Shown: positions 43,523-52,392 of the stretch, piece after piece
Layout of the letters: every line of letters begins with the position of its first letter
Position numbering within the stretch: the first letter of the stretch is position 1
Position numbers and translations under genes: made by a program
Origin: Labrys sp. KNU-23
Lineage (GTDB): Bacteria; Pseudomonadota; Alphaproteobacteria; Rhizobiales; Labraceae
Direction of reading: 5' to 3'
Assembly (NCBI RefSeq): GCF_008330945.1
Contig: NZ_CP043488.1
Coordinates: forward strand, 62,001-126,000
Length of the DNA stretch: 64,000 nt
The notes under the pieces: generated by a model
Database searches by the model: none
The model's input: the letters and a program-made list of their open reading frames with translations, nothing else
Told to the model about the DNA's origin: nothing

Positions 43523-45640
43523 ATGGCCAATGCCGTTCGCAAGATCACCCTGTCATCCTCGCGCGACATTCCCTTCAACAAACTGGTGCTGAGCCAGGCC
43601 AATGTCCGGCGTGTGAAGGCCGGCATCTCGATAGAGGAATTGGCGGACTCCATCGTCCGACGCGGCCTGATCCAGAGCCTGCATGTACGACCGATACTCG
43701 ATGCCGAGGGGGTGGAGACCGGAATGTTCGAGGTGCCAGCCGGCGGCCGGCGCTTCCGAGCTTTGGAGTTGTTGATCAAACAGAAGCGCCTTGCAAAGGC
43801 GGCACCGGTGCCCTGTGTCGTTTCGGATGCAGATAGCGGCATCCTGATCGACGAGGTGTCGCTGGCCGAGAATATTGAGCGCGCTCCCCTGCATCCCCTC
43901 GACCAGTTCCGGGCCTTCCTTGCTCTGCGCGACAAGGGCATGAGCGAAGAGGCGATCGCCGCCGCTTTCTTCGTGCCGGTGCAGGTGGTGAAGCAGCGTT
44001 TGCGCCTGGCATCGGTTTCGCCCACGCTGCTCGAGGTCTATGCCGAGGACGGCATGACGCTGGAGATGTTGATGGCTTTCACGGTCTGTGAGGACCATGA
44101 GCGCCAGGAACAAGTCTGGGACGCCATCCGCAACAGCTGGCAAAAGGACCCCTATCATATCCGGCGCCTCCTAACCGAGACCACGGTACGCGCCTGTGAC
44201 AAGCGGGCAGTGTTCGTCGGCATCGAGCAATATGAAGCTGCCGGCGGCATCGTATTGCGCGACCTGTTCCAGTCCGACGATGGTGGCTGGTTGCAGGATG
44301 TCGGCCTGCTCGATCGGCTAGTGATGGAGAAGCTGAAGGCCACGGCGGACGAGATTGCCGGCGAAGGCTGGAAATGGGTCGGGGTGGCGGTAAGCCAGCC
44401 CTATGGGTCCACTCATGGCCTGCGCGAGCTTGTCGGCACGATCGTCGATCCAACCGAGGAGGACCAGGCGGCGCGCGATACCCTGCAGGCGGAATATAAC
44501 CGCCTGTCGGACGAGTATGACGGCGTGGAGGAACTGCCTGACTCGGTCGACCGGCGCTTCGGCGAGTTGGAGGCTGCGATGGAGGCTCTCGACAACCGGC
44601 CTGTTTCCTTTGAGCCTGCCGAGATCGCGATCGCCGGCGCCTTCGTCAGCATCTATGCCGATGGCTCCCTCTTGGTCGATCGCGGCTACGTCCGCCCTGA
44701 GGACGAAGTGCCGGTCGCGGGAGGAGAGGGGAATGCGAACGAAGTCGATGGCGACGCCGACGATCCGGCAATGCCGGTCCTTCAACGTGCCGTCATTACC
44801 ATCGGCGGACAGCCGGCCCAGATCGAAGAGGAGGATGAGGACGGCATTAAGCCGTTGTCCGAGCGCCTCCTCGTCGAGCTGACGGCCCATCGTACCCTGG
44901 CGATACGCGATGCGGTAGCACAGCATCCGCAGGTCGCCATGACCATGCTGCTGCACAAGCTCGTCTGCGATACTTTCCAGCACAGGTCCGCGACCGGCTG
45001 CCTGGAGGCCCACGTCCGGCATGTCTTCTTTCCGGCCCAGGCCGACGACCTCAGCGACAGCCCTTCGGCCAAGGCCGTCGCCGAACGCCACCAGGCGTGG
45101 ATGCAGGAGACACCGGATGATGACGAAGCGCTGTGGGGTTGGCTCGCCGGGCTCGACGAGGCCAGCCGCATGGCTTTGCTTGCTCATTGCATCAGCTATG
45201 GGGTGAACGCTCTCCAAGAGAAGCCGAACCCCTATGGTGGCAGCGGCGTCAGCGAGCATGGCCTCAAGCTTCGTCTCGCCCAGGCCGACCGGCTGGCGCG
45301 GGCGACCACGCTCGACATGGCGGAGGCCGGCTGGCGGCCGACATCGGGCAACTATCTCGGCCGCGTCACCAAGGCCCGCATCCTGCAGGCTGTGGCAGAA
45401 GGCAAGGGGCAACCTGCCGCCGACCGGATCGCTCATCTCAAGAAAGGCGAGATGGCGAGCGAAGCCGAAACACTGCTCGCGGGCACCGGTTGGCTGCCCG
45501 AACCACTGCGCTTGCCGGTCATCGATGCGGGCGGCGAAGAAGCGGCGGCAAAAGACGGCATAACGGCCATGGGCATCGATGATGCCATCGACGATAGTGA
45601 TGAGGCGATCGACGCACCTCACACGATCGCAGCAGCCTAA
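43523..45640 (+). CDS. ParB/RepB-like nuclease-domain protein
   Basis: A 705-residue protein with an N-terminal ParB-type domain: IPFNKLVLSQANVRRVKAG, the box AGGRRFRALELL and ENIERAPLHPLDQFRAF, followed by a helix-turn-helix (EEAIAAAFFVPVQVVKQRLR). The long C-terminal part is acidic and family-specific. Such proteins belong to the conserved DUF932-ParB-Toprim-SLOG set of alphaproteobacterial mobile elements and are not ordinary chromosome-segregation ParB; no parA lies beside it. GGAGTGA before the ATG at 43523 sets the start. Confidence 0.9.
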   Translation: MANAVRKITLSSSRDIPFNKLVLSQANVRRVKAGISIEELADSIVRRGLIQSLHVRPILDAEGVETGMFEVPAGGRRFRALELLIKQKRLAKAAPVPCVVSDADSGILIDEVSLAENIERAPLHPLDQFRAFLALRDKGMSEEAIAAAFFVPVQVVKQRLRLASVSPTLLEVYAEDGMTLEMLMAFTVCEDHERQEQVWDAIRNSWQKDPYHIRRLLTETTVRACDKRAVFVGIEQYEAAGGIVLRDLFQSDDGGWLQDVGLLDRLVMEKLKATADEIAGEGWKWVGVAVSQPYGSTHGLRELVGTIVDPTEEDQAARDTLQAEYNRLSDEYDGVEELPDSVDRRFGELEAAMEALDNRPVSFEPAEIAIAGAFVSIYADGSLLVDRGYVRPEDEVPVAGGEGNANEVDGDADDPAMPVLQRAVITIGGQPAQIEEEDEDGIKPLSERLLVELTAHRTLAIRDAVAQHPQVAMTMLLHKLVCDTFQHRSATGCLEAHVRHVFFPAQADDLSDSPSAKAVAERHQAWMQETPDDDEALWGWLAGLDEASRMALLAHCISYGVNALQEKPNPYGGSGVSEHGLKLRLAQADRLARATTLDMAEAGWRPTSGNYLGRVTKARILQAVAEGKGQPAADRIAHLKKGEMASEAETLLAGTGWLPEPLRLPVIDAGGEEAAAKDGITAMGIDDAIDDSDEAIDAPHTIAAA

Positions 45641-45667
45641 CCCGTACTCCCACGACTTGGCTCACGG

Positions 45668-45697
45668 GGCCCGCTGGCTTTGCCGGCGGGCCTTTTT
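45668..45697 (+). terminator. Rho-independent terminator/attenuator before Toprim gene
   Basis: GGCCCGCTGG pairs with CCGGCGGGCC around CTTTG and is followed by TTTTT. It lies only 16 bases before the Toprim ATG, with the ribosome binding site GAGGAGG directly after the T run, so it may end the ParB transcript or attenuate the next gene. Confidence 0.85.
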
Positions 45698-45712
45698 CTT
45701 GAGGAGGCCGCC

Positions 45713-46744
45713 ATGATGGCGAAGACGCAAGATCTGGTGCGCCGGCTTGCCGAACGGGCCGAGGCGGTATGCCGCCATTATCTCTCGGCCGGCCGCCGCC
45801 AGGGCCGGTACTGGCAGGTCGGCGACATCAGCAACACGCCCGGCCGCTCGATGTTCGTGCGGCTGCAGGACTCACCGAATGGGCCAGCCGGCAAATGGAC
45901 CGATGCCGCGACGGGGGAACACGGCGATCTCCTCGACGTGATCCGTGAGGCGCTTGGCCTTGCCGACTTCGCCGATGTGATCAAGGAGGCCCGACGCTTT
46001 CTCAGTCTGCCACAGCCCGAGTTCGAGGAGCGGCAGGCGTGTCAGCGTCGTGCATCAGTTCCGTCTGGGTCGCCCGAGGCGGCGCGGCGGCTCATTGCCA
46101 TCTCGCAACCGATCGCTGATACGCTCGTAGAAACATATCTGCGTGGCCGTGGCGTCACGGCCTTGCTCGGCACGGCAAACCTGCGCTTCCATCCTCGATG
46201 CTATTATCGGCCAGACCACCATGATTCGACCGAGACCTGGCCTGCCATGGTCGCCGCCGTCACCGATCTCAGCGGCAGGATCACGGGCGCGCATCGAACC
46301 TGGCTCGCCCCGGACGGGTCCGGCAAGGCGCCGGTCGACGTCCAGCGCAAGGCCATGGGCAATTTGCTCGGTCACGCGGTCCGCTTCGGCTATGCCCGCG
46401 AGGTTCTGGCGGCAGGCGAAGGCATTGAGAGCGTCCTGTCGGTGCGGGAGCTCATGCCCGGCATGGCGGCTTGCGCGGCCCTGTCGGCAGCGCATCTTGC
46501 CGCGATCCTGTTCCCCGATACTTTGCGCCGGCTCTACATCGTCCGCGATAACGATCCGGCTGGCGACGGTGCCCGAGACACGCTGATCGAACGGGCCAAC
46601 ACTGCCGGGATCGAGACGATGGCGCTTTCGCCTATGCTTGGAGACTTCAACGAGGATCTGCGGACGCTTGGGCGAGATGCCGTGCGCATGCAGATCCGGA
46701 GGCACCTCGCGCCCGAGGACGTCGCCCGTTTCATGCTCGGCTGA
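45713..46744 (+). CDS. Toprim-domain primase-like protein
   Basis: A 343-residue protein with an N-terminal primase-like module (RQGRYWQVGDISNTPGRSMF, DAATGEHGDLLDVIREALGL) and a C-terminal Toprim domain: catalytic Glu in VLAAGEGIESVLS and the DxD in YIVRDNDPAGDGA. It probably makes primers or otherwise acts on DNA during element replication or transfer. It starts at the first of two adjacent ATGs after GAGGAGG. It is a standard member of the mobile-element backbone next to the ParB-like gene. Confidence 0.88.
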   Translation: MMAKTQDLVRRLAERAEAVCRHYLSAGRRQGRYWQVGDISNTPGRSMFVRLQDSPNGPAGKWTDAATGEHGDLLDVIREALGLADFADVIKEARRFLSLPQPEFEERQACQRRASVPSGSPEAARRLIAISQPIADTLVETYLRGRGVTALLGTANLRFHPRCYYRPDHHDSTETWPAMVAAVTDLSGRITGAHRTWLAPDGSGKAPVDVQRKAMGNLLGHAVRFGYAREVLAAGEGIESVLSVRELMPGMAACAALSAAHLAAILFPDTLRRLYIVRDNDPAGDGARDTLIERANTAGIETMALSPMLGDFNEDLRTLGRDAVRMQIRRHLAPEDVARFMLG

Positions 46745-47057
46745 AATAGTCGGAAGGTCGGATCGCGTCGGCTGCCATCATCGTTGCTTGCTTCATACCG
46801 GGAGCCCTTGAGGGACCACCCTTGGCCTTCAAGAGGGCGATCGGCCCGCAAACCGGCCGGACAGGCAATGGCGTCGGCCGACTATTTTCCGCCAGCGGGA
46901 CGAGCCCGCCTTTGCATCGCCAAGCAAAATAGCCGGCCTTTGCCATCCTTCGCTCACGCTTCGGCCCGGAGCTGTGCGCCGGGTGCAGGTTCGGCCCGCC
47001 TGCGGGGTTCGTCGCCATGAAGGCCGCGACGGTCGCGGTCCCTCGACGGAGCATCCC
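46745..47057 (+). other. Structured leader region before the DUF2493 gene
   Basis: No gene seen in 313 bases. Several GC-rich inverted segments are visible, for example CGGCCCGCAAACCGGCCGG near 46842. An untranslated leader or small RNA is possible; I cannot define one. Confidence 0.35.
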
Positions 47058-47978
47058 ATGAGCACGCACAATGACAAACGCCAACCTGGCTCATCTCCCT
47101 TCGATCACATGTTGCAGGAACTCCAGCTTTATGGCTACCGGCCCTACGAGAACGAACCCGATCCCCGGCCGCTCCCCGAAGGCAATCGTGTCGCCGGCGC
47201 CATCGCGGACATCTTCGACGCCCTGATTGCCACTTTGGAGGACACGCGCCTCGAACCTGATCTCGAGGACCTGCTCTGGTCGACCGTCAACCTCTTTCAC
47301 CGGGCGAGCGACCGCATCGAGCGCCAACTCGACGATAACGAGCAGGCGCAGCGGCGAAGCCAGGGCGAGCAGGATGGCAGCGAAGTCAGATCGGTCGAAC
47401 TCGAGCGCCTCACCGCCGAAGGGCAGACCCTGATCGAACGCCGAAATGCCTTCGAACTGATGCGCGACCAGGCCGCCGACCATTTCGAACAGCACACCCG
47501 AACAAGCTGGCGCCCGCGCACCGGATCGATGGTCAATCATCGTAACCTCAGCGCCGCGGTGATCGACAGCCGCGATTTCCTGGCGGCCAGGCGGCGAGCC
47601 GAAACCGAGATCATGTTGCCTGCCGGGCCGAAGATCGCCTTTTCGGGTGGCGACACCGTCGACCACAAGCTGATCTGGGCAAAGCTCGACCAGATCCACG
47701 CCAAGCATCCCGACATGGTGTTGATGCATGGTGGCTCGCCAAAGGGTGCCGAAAAGATCGCGGCGCGCTGGGCCGACCATCGCAAGGTACCTCAAATCGC
47801 CTTCAAGCCGGATTGGATGAGATACGCCAAGGCCGCGCCTTTCAAGCGCAACGACCAGATGCTGGCGGCCATGCCGATCGGCGTCATCATCTTCCCGGGT
47901 ACCGGGATTCAAGAGAACCTTGCCGATAAAGCGCGCAAGCTCGGCATTCCCGTCATGAAGCTCGCCGACGGAGCCTAG
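47058..47978 (+). CDS. DUF2493/SLOG-domain protein
   Basis: A 306-residue protein. The N-terminal two thirds is helical and acidic; the C-terminal third is a Rossmann-like SLOG domain (KIAFSGGDTVDHKLIWAKLD, DMVLMHGGSPKGAEKIAARW, RNDQMLAAMPIGVIIFPGTG) of the DprA/YspA type that binds nucleotides or nucleotide-derived ligands. The ATG at 47058 with GGAG upstream is the start. It closes the backbone block. The ligand is unknown; a role in DNA handling or signalling is inference. Confidence 0.88.
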   Translation: MSTHNDKRQPGSSPFDHMLQELQLYGYRPYENEPDPRPLPEGNRVAGAIADIFDALIATLEDTRLEPDLEDLLWSTVNLFHRASDRIERQLDDNEQAQRRSQGEQDGSEVRSVELERLTAEGQTLIERRNAFELMRDQAADHFEQHTRTSWRPRTGSMVNHRNLSAAVIDSRDFLAARRRAETEIMLPAGPKIAFSGGDTVDHKLIWAKLDQIHAKHPDMVLMHGGSPKGAEKIAARWADHRKVPQIAFKPDWMRYAKAAPFKRNDQMLAAMPIGVIIFPGTGIQENLADKARKLGIPVMKLADGA

Positions 47979-48087
47979 CGTAGCGGATCGAGATTGTCCG
48001 GGCTTGGGCTTGAGACCATGGCATTTTCTGGATCGGATGATCTGAGACCGTAATCCACCTCGGACTCACCAGACTGGGGCGCAAAGG

Positions 48088-48249
48088 ATGGGAGACGAGC
48101 TCACGGCGTTGAGATTGAGGCTCGGCCGCTGCTTACCTGGCAATGCTGGCAGCGCGCATTTCGCGGACACGTTCATGGGCGCGGCCAGCATCGAACTGAC
48201 CGCTCGAGAAATGGCAGATTTCAGCCGGCTCAACATTGAATCAGGCTGA
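48088..48249 (+). CDS. Possible small protein (53 aa)
   Basis: A short frame ending TAREMADFSRLNIESG has protein-like composition, but only AAAGG directly before the ATG. It overlaps the tail of the DUF982 gene on the other strand by nine bases. No family recognised. Confidence 0.3.
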   Translation: MGDELTALRLRLGRCLPGNAGSAHFADTFMGAASIELTAREMADFSRLNIESG

Positions 48250-48564
48250 TGCGCTCCCGGTCGGAGGATTGCGACCCGACGTGCCAAACTGGTCGGCCGC
48301 CATCAACAGATGCTCGAAATCGCGAACGATCAGAAAGCCGGCATCAGACAGAGCATCGACGAACGCAAATCGCGCAGCTTCAACGCTCTTGAGATCGGAT
48401 ATGGCTTTTTGGCACACATCCAAAGCATGCTCATAGAGATCGCCGCCCTCGTCCGGCCACCGCGTGCGCATGAAAGCCAGCGCTTCGATGACACCACAGA
48501 TTTCAATCCAATGCCCGGCGTCCAGCAGGAAACGAACCGGTTTGCCGAAATGGTCACTGTTCAT
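48241..48564 (-). CDS. DUF982-family small protein
   Basis: A 107-residue protein with the DUF982 pattern: FGKPVRFLLDAGHWIEICGV, an aromatic-rich RTRWPDEGG, and a helix with ARFAFVDALSDAGF. These are common in rhizobia, often in several copies on plasmids and islands, and their function is unknown. The ribosome binding site is weak. A second, longer DUF982 gene lies at 50679-51212, and both belong to the block of small genes around the heat-shock genes. Confidence 0.82.
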   Translation of the reverse strand: MNSDHFGKPVRFLLDAGHWIEICGVIEALAFMRTRWPDEGGDLYEHALDVCQKAISDLKSVEAARFAFVDALSDAGFLIVRDFEHLLMAADQFGTSGRNPPTGSASA

Positions 48565-48699
48565 AGTCTAGCTCTGTTACTAATGCCGGGGGACTGGCCA
48601 ACACTCCAAAGCCCCCGCTAGGCTCGGCAGCGACCCGGCTCTACGAATATTGGCCAACCGCTCAGCTTATGTCCTTTTCGACGAAGTCTTTGTGAGGCT

Positions 48700-49047
48700 T
48701 CACTGCAAGGATGGACTACCTCCCTCCGACGAACGTCGGCCACTGGCCGCTCGACGCCGGCGTGCCGTGCGATCGTAGCGGGACATACTATTCGCCCGGT
48801 CGCCGTCCAGTGCGCGAAGCGCGTCCATGATGTCATCGAAGGCAACGACGCGTCCTTTGCGGATCTCCCGAAGGCTCGGAGTCGCCTCCAACGCGCAGGC
48901 ATCTGAAGCCCATGCGGCCAGAATGGCCCGCTTTTCATTCAGCGTCAGATCCGGATCGCCAACGACGTCTCGTGGATGGTCGAAGGCCGATCCGGGATGA
49001 AGCAGCTGAGAAATATCGAATTCGTTTCGTGTTGCTCGCTTTTCCAT
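48700..49047 (-). CDS. Hypothetical rhizobial protein near Hsp20
   Basis: A 115-residue protein that starts at the ATG at 49047 after GGAGG. The block HPRDVVGDPDLTLNEKRAIL followed by AAWASDACA is a pattern I associate with small conserved proteins of rhizobia, but the function is unknown. The C-terminal tail is Arg/Ser-rich. It lies 55 bases after the Hsp20 gene on the same strand and is probably co-transcribed with it under heat control. Confidence 0.75.
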   Translation of the reverse strand: MEKRATRNEFDISQLLHPGSAFDHPRDVVGDPDLTLNEKRAILAAWASDACALEATPSLREIRKGRVVAFDDIMDALRALDGDRANSMSRYDRTARRRRAASGRRSSEGGSPSLQ

Positions 49048-49102
49048 GACAGAATCCTCCGTAGCCGGAGGGCGACAAATTAACGCCCTCGAACCATAGC
49101 AT

Positions 49103-49558
49103 TCAAGCTGCCTTGGCTGTTCTACCGTTATCGACGGCTTCAGCGGAGCCGATTTCAATACGGCGGGGCTTCATGGCTTGCGGTATCCGCCGCGCCAGGT
49201 CGATTTGCAGCAAGCCGTTTTCAAACCTTGCGCTGCTGACCTCGATATAATCGGCCAGGTTGAAGCAACGTTCGAAGGGCGCGGCGGATATGCCATGATA
49301 GATGTAATCTACGCCATTCTTCGCTTCTGCCTTGCGTCCGGCTACGGTCAAAAGATTCTGCTGCGTCGTGACGGTTATATCACTCGCCTTAAAGCCCGCG
49401 ACCGCCAGGCTGATCCGGAAGTTATCTTCGCCGGTTCGGATGATATCATAGGGGGGATAGCCTTCGGCCGACTCCCTAGTACCTGCGTTGAGCAGGTCAA
49501 ACAGGCGGTCGAACCCAATCGCCGATCGGGCAAAAGGTGCGAAGTCGTAAGTTCTCAT
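49103..49558 (-). CDS. Small heat-shock protein Hsp20 (IbpA-type), copy 1
   Basis: ATP-independent holdase of about 151 residues that binds unfolding proteins in the cytoplasm. The alpha-crystallin domain is clear (YPPYDIIRTGEDNFRISLAV ... FNLADYIEVSSARFENGLLQ), with KPRRIEI near the end. The ATG at 49558 is preferred over the GTG two codons upstream because GAGGA is then well spaced. A ROSE-like thermometer leader precedes it. It is clearly related to, but diverged from, copy 3 at 51916. Confidence 0.92.
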   Translation of the reverse strand: MRTYDFAPFARSAIGFDRLFDLLNAGTRESAEGYPPYDIIRTGEDNFRISLAVAGFKASDITVTTQQNLLTVAGRKAEAKNGVDYIYHGISAAPFERCFNLADYIEVSSARFENGLLQIDLARRIPQAMKPRRIEIGSAEAVDNGRTAKAA

Positions 49559-49620
49559 AGCCACATCCTCGTCAAAGCAACATGGTTACAAGCAGGACGT
49601 CAGACGCCGCTGACGTCCGC
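49559..49620 (-). promoter_or_regulatory. ROSE-type RNA thermometer, copy 1
   Basis: On the minus strand the leader reads TTGTAACCATGTTGCTTTG, then GAGGATGTGGCT and the ATG. TTGCT facing the AGGA of the ribosome binding site is the ROSE hallmark. A perfect hairpin, GGACGTCAG/CTGACGTCC (49595-49618), lies just upstream. It should block translation at normal temperature and melt on heat shock. Confidence 0.8.
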
Positions 49621-49756
49621 ATCAGGCCCATACCGGGCACCCGACGGGCAACGAAATGGTAGGAATGGCAACCTTTTCAAGAGGCTAGAAGAAAAATTTT
49701 TACGCACACCCTCGCTCCGACGTCAGTCGCCATTTCCGCGCTCATCATCGCTGCCA

Positions 49757-50227
49757 TCAAGCTTGTGATCGATCAGCCTCGCATTGTGCCCGCTCAATCC
49801 CTGTCCCCTGAAACGCGTGAAGGACTGTAACCAGTCTGGCGCGGACCTCCGTACTCGCCGCAGCTTGCACTGTGGCGCCGGACTCGGACGTTGCGCGCAC
49901 GATGTATTCGCCATTCTTTGCCTGCAACCCATCGATTTTCCATTTCGGCCTGCCCCATGCTCTCAGCTTTTCGACTGCGTCGATGGAGGAGGTCAGCATC
50001 GGAATAAAGGTCGGTATTTCCACCTTCGTCGGAGAATCATAAAGCATGATGATCGTTGACGATGGGTGAGCTCTTACATTGGTGTATTTTACCAGGGCAT
50101 CCGGAACATACTGCAGCGCTACCGCTATTTCGCAGTCCAGCCTGGGATCACGCCCCTCGCTCTGTTTGACTCGCTGGATCAAGTCCTCAAGTTTCGTTTT
50201 ATCGCTTAGTGAACTTGCTTCGTTCAT
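49757..50227 (-). CDS. Phage ABA-sandwich-like small protein
   Basis: A 156-residue protein; the ATG at 50227 follows GGTGGGAG. The pattern LEDLIQRVKQSEGRDPRLDC followed by EIAVAL, then YTNVRAHPSS and MLTSSIDAVEKL, matches the general layout of small ABA-sandwich proteins found in phages and rhizobia. The function is unknown. It lies between Hsp20 genes. Confidence 0.6.
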   Translation of the reverse strand: MNEASSLSDKTKLEDLIQRVKQSEGRDPRLDCEIAVALQYVPDALVKYTNVRAHPSSTIIMLYDSPTKVEIPTFIPMLTSSIDAVEKLRAWGRPKWKIDGLQAKNGEYIVRATSESGATVQAAASTEVRARLVTVLHAFQGTGIERAQCEADRSQA

Positions 50228-50334
50228 TTTGCTCCCACCTTCCTCAAGGGAGTAGCAACTTGGAAAAGGATGCACGATTTTCTCGGCTTGGCGGATGCGA
50301 CAAATCACGCAGCCGCCAAGCCGCTAAGTCGGCG

Positions 50335-50565
50335 CTAGTGTTGCTGCCGACCGTGATAACGATCAGATACACGTTCTAAGCGTGAGGCTGGAAACCAGGG
50401 TTCTAGTGTGCCGTCCGGACGCCTCAGATCCACGTTTCCCTCGGGATCGTTGCCTGGGCCGAAATGCAAAGCAATCACTTCGAAAGTTGTTTCGGCACTG
50501 AACATTTCTGACAGCGACGAAACCGCGTCGGACTTGACGCGAACGACATCACCAATGTTCACCAT
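50335..50565 (-). CDS. Small SH3-like hypothetical protein
   Basis: A 76-residue protein with a very good ribosome binding site (GAGGAGGAG before the ATG). MVNIGDVVRVKSDAVSSL and FEVIALHFGPGNDPEGNVDL suggest a small beta-barrel like an SH3/KOW domain. The C-terminal LEPWFPASRLERV is conserved-looking. The function is unknown. Confidence 0.65.
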   Translation of the reverse strand: MVNIGDVVRVKSDAVSSLSEMFSAETTFEVIALHFGPGNDPEGNVDLRRPDGTLEPWFPASRLERVSDRYHGRQQH

Positions 50566-50678
50566 TTTCTCCTCCTCACGCTATATTCAGAAGGTTATTG
50601 GACGAAAGACCCGGGGCTCGACATATTGCCTCACGAGCCGTTCAGCCCTCTCCCCCTCTTAGATCTCAATCATCTTGT

Positions 50679-51212
50679 TCATATTGAAGCCAGATTCCGG
50701 TCGCGGGCTTCTTGTAGCTCGCGCATCGGGCGAAGAACTCTCCCGGCTTCCGATATGGCCAGATCGCGTGAAAGCTCTTTGAGATCTGCCGAACTCGCGC
50801 AGGCCTTTGTGCCGGTGACAAACCGGACGTGACCCATTTTCCCGGCCCGGCTTATCCGTTTCTCGGCCCGGCTGGGATTTTTGGGGGCCGATCGTTGGAC
50901 CTGACCAAACGTCAGGCGGGCCGATATCCCGACCTCGGTCGGCCCAACGCCTTCGGCGTCGCTGAATTCGTCCAGATCCGATATTCCCGCTTCAGCCAAG
51001 GCTAAAGCAAAAGCGCGCCGGCAGTTATCGGCACTCACCCGACCGAGAGCGGCAAGATAACAAGCGTTGCGTGCTGCCAGGTATGCCGGACCTTTTGCTT
51101 GCTGCCAGCGATGCAAGAGAAAATAGGACGCCTCAGCCGCATTGGAAACCCGCTGCAGCAAGTTCGGGCGAAGCATGAAGACAACCGGCCTTTCAAATGA
51201 TGCCTTGCTCAT
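50679..51212 (-). CDS. DUF982-family protein with C-terminal extension
   Basis: A 177-residue protein. The first 80 residues follow the DUF982 pattern (FERPVVFMLRPNLLQRVSNA, SYFLLHRWQQAKGPAYLAA, CRRAFALALAEAGI). The remaining residues are a basic, poorly conserved-looking extension (RAEKRISRAGKMG), so the gene may be fused to a former intergenic stretch. The ribosome binding site is weak. Function unknown. Confidence 0.7.
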   Translation of the reverse strand: MSKASFERPVVFMLRPNLLQRVSNAAEASYFLLHRWQQAKGPAYLAARNACYLAALGRVSADNCRRAFALALAEAGISDLDEFSDAEGVGPTEVGISARLTFGQVQRSAPKNPSRAEKRISRAGKMGHVRFVTGTKACASSADLKELSRDLAISEAGRVLRPMRELQEARDRNLASI

Positions 51213-51269
51213 TGCCAGACTTGAACCAAGCTAAGTTAAGAGCAAATCTACTCGTTCCTATTAATTGAC

Positions 51270-51300
51270 GGGGCGGCAGTCATGCTCATGCCACCGCCCC
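51270..51300 (-). terminator. Hairpin after Hsp20 copy 2
   Basis: GGGGCGG (51270-51276) and CCGCCCC (51294-51300) are perfect inverse arms just after the leftward Hsp20 stop. No strong T run follows, so it is a weak terminator or a processing hairpin. Confidence 0.45.
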
Positions 51301-51308
51301 TGCGCTGC

Positions 51309-51821
51309 TCAGCTCTTGACCTCGATCCGCTTTGCCTGCGTTTGGGCCTTCGCAGTCTTGGGTAGCGAAACGGTCAGCACACCGTTTTTGAATCGCGCAC
51401 TGACCTTGTCTTCCTCGACCTCGCGACCAACGGGGATGCGCCGCTCGAACTGACCATAGAAACGCTCGGAGAATTGCCTTTCCTTATCCTCTGTTTCCGA
51501 ACGCTTCTCACCCTTCAATGTCAGCACGCCCTCGCTCAGGAAGACTTCGACATCCTTTTCCGCAAGGCCCGGCACTTCGGCGGTGACCTTGATTTCCTTA
51601 TCGTTGTCGGAGATCTCGACGCGGGGCCAGCCAGCGCCGGAAGCGTCTAACTTGCCGAAAGCCGGCAGCCTAGTGTCAAAGCCACGGAAGACGTCGTCGA
51701 ACAGCCTGTTCACCTCCCGGTGCAATGACAGGAACGGATCGAGGTCGCCATTGCGCAATAGAGTTGGAAGCTGATCGCCGTTGTTGCGCGCCCATGGAAT
51801 CAGATCACGCACACTCATCAT
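51309..51821 (-). CDS. Small heat-shock protein Hsp20, copy 2
   Basis: A 170-residue holdase of the HspA/Hsp18 class, different from the two IbpA-type neighbours. Its N terminus (DPFLSLHREVNRLFDDVFRG) and crystallin domain (WPRVEISDNDKEIKVTAEVP, ARFKNGVLTVSLPK) are typical. GGAG seven bases before the double ATG supports the start. It lacks the ROSE-type leader seen before the other two, and it follows Hsp20 copy 3 with a hairpin between them, so it may be read from the same heat-induced transcript. Confidence 0.93.
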   Translation of the reverse strand: MMSVRDLIPWARNNGDQLPTLLRNGDLDPFLSLHREVNRLFDDVFRGFDTRLPAFGKLDASGAGWPRVEISDNDKEIKVTAEVPGLAEKDVEVFLSEGVLTLKGEKRSETEDKERQFSERFYGQFERRIPVGREVEEDKVSARFKNGVLTVSLPKTAKAQTQAKRIEVKS

Positions 51822-51864
51822 CTGTCTCCTTTTTGTTCATGCAAGTGACAAAAGCTTCTGGGTT

Positions 51865-51888
51865 GCGCCGGACGAAGATGTCCGGCGC
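51865..51888 (-). terminator. Intercistronic hairpin between two Hsp20 genes
   Basis: GCGCCGGAC and GTCCGGCGC are perfect inverse arms with a six-base loop, between the stop at 51916 and the start at 51821. Without a T run on the minus strand it may control the ratio of the two Hsp20 products. Confidence 0.55.
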
Positions 51889-51915
51889 TTTGCCCGAGCG
51901 GTTTTGAAAACAGCC

Positions 51916-52392
51916 CTAGGCGGCTTGCTTTCCGATCTCGGTCTGCTTGGTTGCGTCTTTCGTCGATACATCGTCAGCTGCGATCTCAATACGGCGCGGT
52001 TTCATCTCTTCGGGAACCTCGCGCTTGAGATCGATCGTCAGCAGGCCCTTGTCGAGATTTGCCCCAACAACCTTGATGTGGTCGGCCAGTTCGAAACGCT
52101 GCGTGAAGGCACGCGCCGCTATGCCGCGGTGCAGATACTGGCCCTTGTCCTCCCCAGCCTTCTGCCCCGACACAACCATGACGTTGCGCTCCTGGGTGAT
52201 GCCCAGTTCGTCTTGCGCAAAGCCGGCGACTGCCATGGTAATACGGTAATCGTCCTCGCCGGTCTTGGTTATGTCATAGGGAGGCCAGTTGTCGGCCGTC
52301 TCAATACGGCTCGTCGCTTCGAGCGCGTTCAACATCCGGTCAAAGCCGATGCTCGACCGGAAAAACGGTGTAAAGTCGAGAGTGGTTCTCAT
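51916..52392 (-). CDS. Small heat-shock protein Hsp20 (IbpA-type), copy 3
   Basis: Holdase of about 158 residues. FTPFFRSSIGFDRMLNALEA and the crystallin domain (WPPYDITKTGEDDYRITMAV ... FELADHIKVVGANLDKGLLT) are typical, ending KPRRIEIA plus a Lys/Thr-rich tail. Start set at the ATG after AGGAGGAT; a GTG lies two codons upstream. It is divergent from groES, with a ROSE-type leader on its own side, so the two operons use separate kinds of heat control. Confidence 0.92.
   Translation of the reverse strand: MRTTLDFTPFFRSSIGFDRMLNALEATSRIETADNWPPYDITKTGEDDYRITMAVAGFAQDELGITQERNVMVVSGQKAGEDKGQYLHRGIAARAFTQRFELADHIKVVGANLDKGLLTIDLKREVPEEMKPRRIEIAADDVSTKDATKQTEIGKQAA

Noticed and set aside
43523-45640. 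ParB as evidence for a plasmid partition (repABC) locus
   Set aside because: There is no parA/repA, no repC and no centromere-like repeats; this ParB-like protein belongs to a DUF932/Toprim/SLOG set common on integrative elements.
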